Positions 20,844 through 29,756 of a DNA stretch of 64,000 nucleotides are shown piece by piece. The stretch is taken from NCBI GenBank assembly GCA_018257865.1, contig JAEUBA010000013.1:248001-312000 (forward strand), written 5' to 3'. The DNA is from Stereocaulon alpinum. Its lineage: Eukaryota > Ascomycota > Lecanoromycetes > Lecanorales > Stereocaulaceae. The translations under genes were made by a program, and so were the position numbers. A model generated the notes under the pieces. The model saw nothing but the letters and a program-made list of their open reading frames with translations. It did no database searches and was not told where the DNA came from. The number at the start of each line of letters is the position of its first letter. Position 1 is the first letter of the stretch.

Positions 20844-23800
20844 ATGGGTTCGAGACTGGAGGCAAACTCGTCTGCTGTGCGGAAAAGGATCGAGAAGCAT
20901 AGGTTCGAGGACGAGGGAGGAGAAGAATATGAACCGTCAAAGTTTGGGGGCTTCAACGAGTATTTTCGCAGGAAGAAGATAAAGCTCCAGAATCTAGATG
21001 CCGAGACCAGGTCATCATCCGCCAACAACGCTCCCATATTCAGAGGTGTTGTCGCTCACGTCAACGGTTATACACAACCTTCGCTCAACGATCTACACAA
21101 GCTGATTGTTAGTTATGGTGGGGGCTTCATGCAATACCTCGATGGCAAGACTACAGTGACCCACATCATTGCAAGCAACCTCACGCCGAAGAAAAAGGTC
21201 GAATTTTCAAGGTATCGCATCGTGAAACCGGCATGGGTCGTGGACAGTATTGCGGCTGGGAAATTACTGCCCTGGGATGCGTATAGGGTGGTCGATGAGG
21301 GTATTGGGCAACGAGTGCTAGGTTTCGAGAACGGAAATGTCATAAGCCAGGTCAACACCTTGCCTGCGGGCTACCGCGATCAGACCGATACGAGCTGGTA
21401 TACAGGCCAAGTGAGAAATGTTGCTGACCAACTCAATTCTCGTTATGCTGAGCTCCCATATCCGAGCAGCCAGACGCCGCTTGTGAGTAGCGGTGACACG
21501 GAGCTTATAGAGGAGCCCTTAGAAGCCAAAATTGAGCAGGGCGACGATGAGGTTGATGCTATTCAAAGAAGAGCCTTCTCCGACGAGGAGGACATAAACG
21601 AAGATATGTATCCTGAGGATTTTCCAGCCATTGATGAGCCATTATTAGAGTCACAACCAGAGAATTTGGACGAGCAGGTCATAGAAAGCTCGCGCGAACA
21701 GCGCCATGATCAACGATCTGGGTTTTCACATGAGCCAAGGTCGCCCAGAGAGGTCGCAAAGGCCGAACGGGAAATCGTTGGCTTTGATCTAGACGCGCGT
21801 GATGCAAAGGAGAGACTTGATCCCGCAGACGGATTAGATGACCAAGTCCCCTTGAGGACTCCTCTACCCATTCCCAACGATCAGTCTGGGTTTGCTGCCA
21901 AAGAATCACTTCTAAGTGGCGAGAATTATCCCATTACGCCTACTATGCCTCGACCGGAGCATGACTTGGCTTCTCCAAATCGTGTCTCAGGAGAAGGGAC
22001 TGGTCCTACAAAACCTACCCCAGAAGAACACAACGCCATGCTGTTGGCCGACCCAAGAGTGTGGAAATCTACCGTTGTGAACCCTGGATTCCTTAAGCAA
22101 TACTACGAGGAGTCACGATTGCATCACCTATCTGCCTGGAAAGCTGACCTGAAATCACAACTCCAAAAGTTGGCTGCAGAGAAAACGTCGTCGCAGATAT
22201 CTAAGGAGAAGCGTACACCTGGGACAAGACGATACGTACTTCATGTCGACTTCGATAGCTTCTTCGCAGCGGTTTCTTTGAGAAAGTACCCGCAGTACAT
22301 TGATAAGCCGGTTGTTGTAGCTCATGGTGGTGGTCCAGGCTCAGAAATCGCAAGCTGCAACTACCCAGCTCGCAAATTTGGCGTCAAGAACGGCATGTGG
22401 ATGAAGCACGCACTGAAGCTGTGTTCCGATTTGAAAGTGTTGCCATACGACTTCAAAGCTTACGAAGACACTAGCCGGAAGTTCTATGATGCGATTATGG
22501 AAACTGGGGGGGTTGTCCAAAGTGTCAGCATAGATGAAGCTCTCGTCGATATCAGCACTCAGTGTATTGCTGCAGGTGGTCATGAGGGCAAGGGCGTTCA
22601 CGAAGGGAGCATCTGGCGAGAGCAAGCTAAGGCAGATGAGATTGCACAAGGTCTGCGAGACAAGATCAGAGAGGATACTGGCTGCACTGTTTCTGTTGGT
22701 ATAGGAGGCAATATCCTGCTTGCCAAAGTCGCTTTACGAAAGGCAAAACCGGCGGGCCAGTACCACCTTAAGCCAGAGGAGATCCTCGATTTCTTAGGAG
22801 AATTGACTGTGCAAGAGCTTCCAGGGGTGGCATACAGCATAGGTGGGAAGCTAGAAGAGATCGGGGTCAAGTACGTAAAGGACGTGCGCGAGCTTTCGAA
22901 AGAACGGATGATCACGACACTGGGCCCCAAGACTGGCGAGAAGATATGGGATTATTCAAGAGGTATTGATCGCACTGAGGTCGGAGAACAAGTCATTCGC
23001 AAATCTGTCTCAGCGGAGGTCAATTGGGGCATCCGCTTCGTAACACAAGAGCAAGCCGAAGAATTTGTGCAATGCCTATGTGAAGAGCTACACAAGAGGT
23101 TGGTCACTGAACAGGTGAAGGGTAAACAGCTTACCATGAAGATTATGAGACGTGCTGCCGACGCACCACTTGATCCACCTAAGAACCTCGGACACGGCAA
23201 ATGTGATACCTTCAACAAGAGCCTGATTCTTGGCGTCTCAACCAACGATAAAGATGTCTTGGGTCGGGAAGCCATCTCAATATTACGAGGATTTGGATTC
23301 TCTCCGGGTGAGCTCAGAGGTCTCGGCGTCCAGATGCAGAGACTGGAGCCGCTCAAAGGCACAATTGAGAATCCCCACGATAGCAGTCAGAAGCGACTCC
23401 AATTCAAAACATCCACTGGGCCCAAACCGAAGCCTCCACTTCCTCGAGACGATACCATTGTGGATGACATCGAAAGTCCGCAGAAGCCCAAAGTTGCACC
23501 TGGTCCTCATCCTGCAGCTGCCTTCTCAAGAGATACATCGCCAAGTGGAAGACCACGCAAGCCATTGAATACACTTGGAACGCAATTCGTCCTGCCAACA
23601 CAGGTAGATCCAGAGGTACTCGCTGAGCTTCCTTCCGACATCCGATCTAAGCTGTTCCCCAAGCAAAGCAACCTCAGGCCGAAGGAATCGCGTGCGTCAA
23701 CCCCAGCAGCACGATCACGCTCAGGTACCCCTACTCTGCCTCCAGATGCCATCCCCTCGCACTCCCAGCTCGATCCTGAGACCCTCGAAGCCCTTCCCGA

Positions 23801-24581
23801 AGACGTCCGTGCCGAGATCCTAGCATTCTACCACAAATCACCACACAAACCCTCCGCACAGGTAGCTCAGGCATTACTCCCTCAATCACCACGCAAGATA
23901 CGTACCACCAAGCTTCCCAAGAAACTCACCACGCCTACCAAAAAGCGTACGGGCCTTCTGGTTCGCCCCAGCAAACACTCCACCTCCTCATATTCAACCC
24001 TCACTCAGTCCAATTTCGTTGCTAACTCCCGCCCCGGCACATCCTCATCGAAGCTCAGCGCGGACGAAACACCAGCCGACATCCCAGACGACTTCCTCTC
24101 CGCCCTCCCCGAAGACATCCGTCGCGAAGTTCTCGCTCAAGCGCGCCGTGACCGACTCCAGAAGAAAGGAGGCATTGACTTTACGTCTTCAAAACGAAAG
24201 CGTCCACCCGCCCCAGGGAACTATCCAGCCGGCCAACGCACACTAACCCTCCCGCCTCCACCCGCTAAACCAACCTTCACAGCGCAGAAATTCAGTAAAT
24301 TGCCTGAGCTTAGGGAAGCGATTAGTGCGTGGTTCGAAGAGTTCAAAGAAGAGGGACCGTATGCTGAGGATGTGGATGCGCTAGTGAAGTATTTGAAAAG
24401 GGTTGTAGGGGAGGAGGGGGATATGGAGAAGGCTGTTAGCGTCGTTAGGTGGTTGGGGTGGGTTGTTGATGAGGGGATAGGGGATGAGGGTGGCGGTATC
24501 TGGGGCGAGGCGTTGGAGAAGGTTAGGGAGGGGGTTCAGGAAGCTGTGGTGGGGAGGGGGTTGGGGAGGGTGGAGTTTTGA
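20844..24581 (+). CDS. REV1: DNA repair protein REV1 (deoxycytidyl transferase, Y-family polymerase)
   Basis: Intronless, 1245 residues, ATG at 20844. Order of domains: a short N-terminal FGGFNEYFRRKK motif typical of REV1; a BRCT domain (about 65-155; FRGVVAHVNGYT, KPAWVVDSI); an acidic linker; a Y-family polymerase core from about residue 460 (HVDFDSFFAAV, later SIDEALVD with catalytic acids, then TVSVGIGGNILLAKVALRKAKP); the little-finger region; three ubiquitin-binding-motif-like repeats (LAELPSDIRSKLF near 925, LEALPEDVRAEIL near 980, LSALPEDIRREVL near 1085); and a C-terminal domain for partner polymerases. It inserts dCMP opposite abasic sites and scaffolds translesion polymerase zeta. 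All catalytic acidic residues I looked for are present. The shared head-to-head gene is the FKBP isomerase. Confidence 0.96.
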   Translation: MGSRLEANSSAVRKRIEKHRFEDEGGEEYEPSKFGGFNEYFRRKKIKLQNLDAETRSSSANNAPIFRGVVAHVNGYTQPSLNDLHKLIVSYGGGFMQYLDGKTTVTHIIASNLTPKKKVEFSRYRIVKPAWVVDSIAAGKLLPWDAYRVVDEGIGQRVLGFENGNVISQVNTLPAGYRDQTDTSWYTGQVRNVADQLNSRYAELPYPSSQTPLVSSGDTELIEEPLEAKIEQGDDEVDAIQRRAFSDEEDINEDMYPEDFPAIDEPLLESQPENLDEQVIESSREQRHDQRSGFSHEPRSPREVAKAEREIVGFDLDARDAKERLDPADGLDDQVPLRTPLPIPNDQSGFAAKESLLSGENYPITPTMPRPEHDLASPNRVSGEGTGPTKPTPEEHNAMLLADPRVWKSTVVNPGFLKQYYEESRLHHLSAWKADLKSQLQKLAAEKTSSQISKEKRTPGTRRYVLHVDFDSFFAAVSLRKYPQYIDKPVVVAHGGGPGSEIASCNYPARKFGVKNGMWMKHALKLCSDLKVLPYDFKAYEDTSRKFYDAIMETGGVVQSVSIDEALVDISTQCIAAGGHEGKGVHEGSIWREQAKADEIAQGLRDKIREDTGCTVSVGIGGNILLAKVALRKAKPAGQYHLKPEEILDFLGELTVQELPGVAYSIGGKLEEIGVKYVKDVRELSKERMITTLGPKTGEKIWDYSRGIDRTEVGEQVIRKSVSAEVNWGIRFVTQEQAEEFVQCLCEELHKRLVTEQVKGKQLTMKIMRRAADAPLDPPKNLGHGKCDTFNKSLILGVSTNDKDVLGREAISILRGFGFSPGELRGLGVQMQRLEPLKGTIENPHDSSQKRLQFKTSTGPKPKPPLPRDDTIVDDIESPQKPKVAPGPHPAAAFSRDTSPSGRPRKPLNTLGTQFVLPTQVDPEVLAELPSDIRSKLFPKQSNLRPKESRASTPAARSRSGTPTLPPDAIPSHSQLDPETLEALPEDVRAEILAFYHKSPHKPSAQVAQALLPQSPRKIRTTKLPKKLTTPTKKRTGLLVRPSKHSTSSYSTLTQSNFVANSRPGTSSSKLSADETPADIPDDFLSALPEDIRREVLAQARRDRLQKKGGIDFTSSKRKRPPAPGNYPAGQRTLTLPPPPAKPTFTAQKFSKLPELREAISAWFEEFKEEGPYAEDVDALVKYLKRVVGEEGDMEKAVSVVRWLGWVVDEGIGDEGGGIWGEALEKVREGVQEAVVGRGLGRVEF

Positions 24582-24923
24582 TGACGATATAATGATAACA
24601 GCGCTGCGTTGCGCGAGCGAGGTCTTAGGCATTGGAATGTAGATACCCACAGCGCTTTAAAAATTTCGGTTTGATATAGGATGTTATGATCTTAGGCCTT
24701 TCTTTCGATTCCCGAACGGTGCAGGTCAAATCTTGCACAATTGAGCCTCTTCAATACCGCTACCACGATGACCTGACGTTGGACTCGATGCCCAACGCTC
24801 AAGTTCAAAAACCTCAAATGGGTATAGTACCTCATCATCAAGCTGTGATGACCCCCCTCGCCACTCACTACCCGTTCCGTTATATAAAAATTTGCCACCC
24901 ATCGTACCACCAACACAAGCTCC
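24582..24923. other. Convergent 3' intergenic region REV1/VTC4
   Basis: About 340 bp between two stop codons facing each other. No gene supported; expected poly(A) signals of both genes. Confidence 0.5.
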
Positions 24924-27549
24924 TCAATCTCCCTTCAACCCACGCCCACCACCACCCATACCAACCCTAACACCAAAACTGATAGCGACAGCAACGAACA
25001 ATCCTACGCAAAGCGCTGTCGGCCCATATTTATCATGATACCGCACTGCCCTGCGCCCCCTGATCATCCGTACCCTCCATAGATAGAGGACGAGACTGTA
25101 TAACAGCGCTAAACAAGCGACGATCGTGAAAGCCCATGCACTCGCTAACGATAAAGAATCGCCAAAGTTGAGAAGGGTGGCGGCGATGGAGCCTAGGATG
25201 ATAGAGAATTCAAGCCAGGAGAGGAATGTGCGCTCTGCTGCGAAGTAGACCTTTGGCTCTACGCGGACAGGAACGTGTATGCGTTTTCCTTTCGGGGCTT
25301 TAAACTTGCGAGCTTCGACCGGGCCGTTGCCTTGTGGTATTGAGGGTGGGATTGAGGGGCCGGGGATGAGTGTTGGTTTGGGTGCTGGTATTGCCTTTTT
25401 GAGGCCTGCGGCGAGGTACGAGGCAACCATGGCGAGATGGTGGGTGAGGACTTTCCGCCGATAAAGCCATCCACCTATTCGTTTCGCCTCTTCCATATCG
25501 TCGACGTCTTCGTCATCGGAGTCGTAGATAGGATAGTCGTCTGGGTCAGCAATTGGGGTGGCAGCGATACGCTCTTCGATGTCGAGCAAATTCGATGACG
25601 GGTCAGCTTCCCGTTGCGCCATGTCGTATTGTTCCATGGCATCTCTAGCTATGCGGAGACGGCGGATGCCTTGGTCGCTTTCGGCGGCATCGTCTCCAGG
25701 GAGGGTTGGGCTGCGTTGGCTGTCTGTCCTTGGCTCTGAGGCCTCCTCTGTCTCGGAGTCATCGTCGTCGTCGTCGCTGTCATCGTCTATATCGTCACTG
25801 GTGGAGTAGCTTGTCGATTGCGCTGGTCTCTCGATGCCGAAGCGGTGGGTGACTGGTTTTCGAATATCGACGTCCATTTGGGGCATCCAGTAGGGTAGGA
25901 GGTTGATGCGCGTGGGGAACAGGGTTGCCGTGCCGTGGATAAATTTGCTGAATTTGGGGACGGCTTCGACAAGGTGGCTGCTTATGAGTTCACGGACCCA
26001 TTCTGGTGGTTCTTGTCCTGCTTGTGTTTGAAGCTTGACTTCTAAGACGGCGTAAGGAAAGCGCTCAATGTCTTCTGGTGGTAATTGGGAGAAAGGGTAG
26101 TCGATACCGATATCCATTCGGCGCCAATTCTTGCCAGCTCGCTCCTTTCCGTCGAGGTTGTCTTCTCTTGTCATGGTCAACTCGGTATCGAGTGATATGC
26201 GGACTCGGGCATCGCCTGGCAACTGGAAGGCGGTCCGGTTGTAGAACGATCGCGTGATGGGGACAAGCCTCCTGGTGATAATTCGGTACTGTATTTCCCG
26301 AGCCAGCTGTTCGAGATCTGCGATCTCCTTCTCACTCTTCTTGCCTTCTTTCCTGGCCTTCTCAAAGACGCTTTCCACTTGAAGCTTGCCGCTAAGGAAA
26401 GTGTTGACGTTCTTCTCTTTGAGCGAGAAGCGTGCCTTGACGGATTTCTCCCCTGTCCAGTCTTCTCGGTGGGTCTTTCTCTCAACGAAGATTGTTTCTG
26501 TCTCCATGCCACCATACCATCGGAGCCGAATTGCTTCAGCACCTTCGGTCTTCTTCAGTCTTCCAGTGTAAAGCTCCCATGTGTCGGGGTTGTCATAATA
26601 TATCGATGAGATTGCTGAGTCTTTGCCCTCAAATTCTTTACTGGCATTGAAGACCAGCACAGGGAGATGCTATGACTTGTCAATATCCTGATGTCGTAGG
26701 TCATTAATAAACCAACCTTAAGGATGATGAGCTTCAACTCTGTGATGTTGTCCGGGTGAACCCAATACTTGGTTGTTTGTCGTACGAAGTTCTGTTGACC
26801 ACCTCCAGCTGAACTATCGCCCTTGATAGGATTACCTCTTGTGCGTACTAAGTCGTAGAGCTTTGATAGCTTGACGATGAAGGCATCATAGTTGTCCTTG
26901 AAGAAGGGTTTCGCTTTTAACCGTGCGGCGAAGACAGGCTTTAGATGCCATGCGGTTTGTTTCTACAATCCATCAGCCTCCTTCTCATACCAGTGTTGCC
27001 GCACGCTCTTACATCATGCTTCTTAATGATCTTCTGGAACCCCGTATAATTCAGCTGCGTGAACTTCGCCAGGTCATGCACATCAGCAATGATGTCACTC
27101 AAGTCTTCCTCTAGCAGCATGAAGTCCTCCTCAGTAGGAAAATCCTCCTCTTCGACATGTCCAGTGTTTCCATTCTGTGTGGGCTTAGGCCCCCTCTTGT
27201 TCATACGACCAAGCACATCATTAACCTCCTTCTCACTGACTTTTATTCGTCTCACAATCTCTCCAGATTTCACTCTCTGAAACGTAAAGACTTTATCGAG
27301 CTCGCCCTCGAGCTGTGCAACAAAGGACTTCTCGTCTTCTTCGGTCCAAGGCCTCCGCCTTGGGTGGGGGTTCTGCGGTGTGGGATTATGTTCGTACGGA
27401 GTTTTCAGAGCGTCTTTGAGGTCGTCATAGGCTATGTAGTAGTAATAGTAGTCTTTCAAAAGTGATGTGCGTAACTGCTGTCCAAAACTAGGAAGGTGTG
27501 GTCAATAAGGGACGTTTTGTGGTTGGTGGGGGGGTAGGTGTTACTGCAT
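24924..27549 (-). CDS. VTC4: Vacuolar transporter chaperone VTC4, polyphosphate polymerase
   Basis: Four exons: 27549-27545, 27487-27013, 26962-26717, 26669-24924; introns 57, 50 and 47 bp; 823 residues. The first coding exon is only five bases (ATGCA); joining it gives MHFGQQLRTSLLKDYYYYY, the canonical start of an SPX domain, which strongly supports the model. The SPX domain (about 1-170, inositol pyrophosphate sensor; KIIKKHD helix) is followed by the VTC catalytic tunnel domain (VFVERKTHRED-type motif, VRISLDTELTM, YAVLEVKLQT) and an acidic low-complexity linker. Three membrane segments follow at the C-terminus. It makes polyphosphate from ATP and moves it into the vacuole as part of the VTC complex. 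A CACGTGGG site lies 234 bp upstream. Confidence 0.94.
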
Positions 27550-27782
27550 GGTTAGGGTCCCGCGTACTCGTACCTACGTCCTCCAATGCTGACAGACTCT
27601 GATGATGGTACTTCGTTCAGTATATGTATTATCGATCTGATGGATGATGCAAAGACGTTGAGGCCAGCCCTATGAGGAGTGAATGAGGGGCCTACCAAAA
27701 GCAAGCATCATGCTTTGCGGAGCCATGTACTGTACAGATCTCTGAACCCGAAACGAGGGGTTTTAATTGGTCAATTGGCAAG

Positions 27783-27790
27783 CACGTGGG
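27783..27790. promoter_or_regulatory. Pho4/NUC-1-type CACGTGGG site upstream of VTC4
   Basis: CACGTGGG at 27783-27790 lies about 234 bp upstream of the VTC4 ATG, in a gap whose other side is the 3' end of OST1, so it can only serve VTC4. This octamer is the high-affinity site of yeast Pho4; Neurospora NUC-1 binds the same CACGTG core. VTC genes are PHO-regulated in yeast. The site is seen; the regulation is inferred. Confidence 0.55.
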
Positions 27791-27911
27791 AAGTCGCGTG
27801 CACCAGGCTTGGACTTTGGCACATGAGGTACCAATGGCTTTGAGGCATGCAGGTTCATACATCAAGAACTTCAATTGACTAATCAAACACCCTATATATT
27901 GTACAAAACGC

Positions 27912-29504
27912 TCACGATGGCCTCGCTATGCTAACGTCCAACCTTCCTATGCCCCAAGCTGTCAAAAATACAGCCATAATGCCAGCGAAGATCGTAATCG
28001 GTTTCCGGTAAGCTGCCGTAAATGGGTAGTCATATGTGACTATCAAGTCCTTATCTCTGACCTCATCTACCAGGTTCATCGCAGTCAGCTTCAGTGTTGT
28101 TCGGCCCAATGTATCCATGAATGTTTTGTGGGAAGTGATCTCCTTGGATACAAGAGGGACAGGGCTCTCAAACATCACATTCCTGCAGTAATGGATGTGT
28201 CAGTAGCCATCATACCAGCTTTTGAACAGCCCGGGAGCTTCTGCAGCAAATGATAAGACTCACGTAGCACCCTCAGGAAGAATAACCCGCACATCGACCT
28301 TCTCGTATGATATTCCTTCACTCATCTTTGGTCCTTCCAAAAAAGGCACCTTCAGCACATGGCCATTTCCTTTGGCCAATTTCCGTAAGAATTTTTTCAA
28401 ATCCGCATTCCATCCTATTCGAAAGCTGTATTTCCAGCCTCCAAAAACAGGGTACCGCGGCTTCAATTCGAGTATTGCTTCTCGGAAGTTGCTCCTATAG
28501 CGGCTTGTAGAAACGTTCCCAATATCATCCGTGAAGTAGGGGTCCACGCTTCCAACCTTCAATGGAACAGTAAGCATTTTCAATGCGCTCGAGGGTGGAT
28601 TGTAATATTGCGTGGCCGCCCATGTCACTCTCGAGAAGTGCCCATCAAGATTCGCTCCTGTGTTCGTGAGCCAATAGCGCTCTTCTGTTGCTAGATTGCC
28701 GCCCCACTGACTGACTTCGATGTCTCGTTCGAGCAGCGTAGCAAGTGTAAGAGGTTTGGTAAATTCGTATCGAACGCTAGCTTCCTGTTCAGCGCCTGCA
28801 GGCGTGTTATCGTATGGCCCATAGGTGAACGTGGATCCTTGACGCTCAGGCTCCCCTGTGTAATCGGGAACATCAACGGTTGGAAACTTGATCTTTGTCT
28901 TCTGCTTCTGGGTGAGGTATGCTGAAGGAGCGTAGGTTGAGAAAGCATGGAGAAGGTACTGCTTGTCTTGTTGTTTGATCAGGGCTGGGAGGGGAGTCAG
29001 AACGGAGAGGATGTGGTAGGTTATGGATAGGGTTTGTTGTGCTTTAGGAGCAAGAGGTGTCGGCAAAGTAACACGGTAGAATTGGGTTGGACTAGGAAAT
29101 GCAATGTCAGCGTATGAATGCGATATAGCCGGGAGCATCAGATGTGCACACCTGTAGGGATCGTATTCGACAACCTCGCTTCGGAAGACGGGCTTCTCTG
29201 CATCCTTTTTGTCCCTAACCTCCAACCCTCCTACAAGGCCAATTGTTTCGGCTTTGAAGGGAATGTAATAGGTATCTTGTGCTTGAGCATCTATATTTTC
29301 AATAACAACGTTGACAGTCTCCCTCGCGTAGCTCTTCTCAAGGTTGATGTTCCGCAGTAAGTTAGCGTTCTTGAAAACTGGAGGCGGCTTGAAGTTGTCT
29401 GGTAGGATCTGATGTGATGAGAGAGGTGTGGTGACATTTGCTTCAGCAGTACAATATGAGAACAAGAAAGGCAGCCAAACTGCAACGAAAGTAAACGATC
29501 TCAT
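27912..29504 (-). CDS. OST1: Oligosaccharyltransferase subunit OST1 (ribophorin I)
   Basis: Three exons: 29504-29152, 29091-28264, 28182-27912; introns 60 and 81 bp; 483 residues. The first intron is 60 bp, has no stop and keeps the frame, so the open frame reads through it. GTGTGC and CCTAG borders, a GCTGAC branch and the better family match (YDPYSPTQFYRV) argue that it is spliced. An N-terminal signal peptide (about 1-20) leads into the lumenal ribophorin I domain (SYARETVNVVIEN, YTGEPERQGSTFTYGPYDN). Near the C-terminus is one membrane segment (ITIFAGIMAVFLTAWGIG). It is part of the ER complex that transfers glycans to Asn. It shares a 252-bp divergent promoter with the pseudouridine gene. 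Confidence 0.93.
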
Positions 29505-29756
29505 TTTCGAGAATATTCAGAGAACATTTGCAGTCGAGCTAAGCTGGGATTGCGAGACGAATCTGGTGGAGCTCTTCGTGTCCTCTTTGCGCCAAGAGAT
29601 CCCAGCCCTGCGGGTCGGGAGTTCTGCTTCGAAGATCCCGACTACCACTGATGTGATTTGCTCTGCTCGACGTGATTACGAGCCACCAGGTATGTGGAGA
29701 ACATCCGTATAAAGACCAGAAGACTAGCATAACGGCGAGCAAGAGAGATAGTCAGC
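29505..29756. promoter_or_regulatory. Divergent promoter OST1 / pseudouridine gene
   Basis: Only 252 bp lie between the two divergent ATG codons, so this is a compact bidirectional promoter. No specific motif recognised. Confidence 0.5.
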
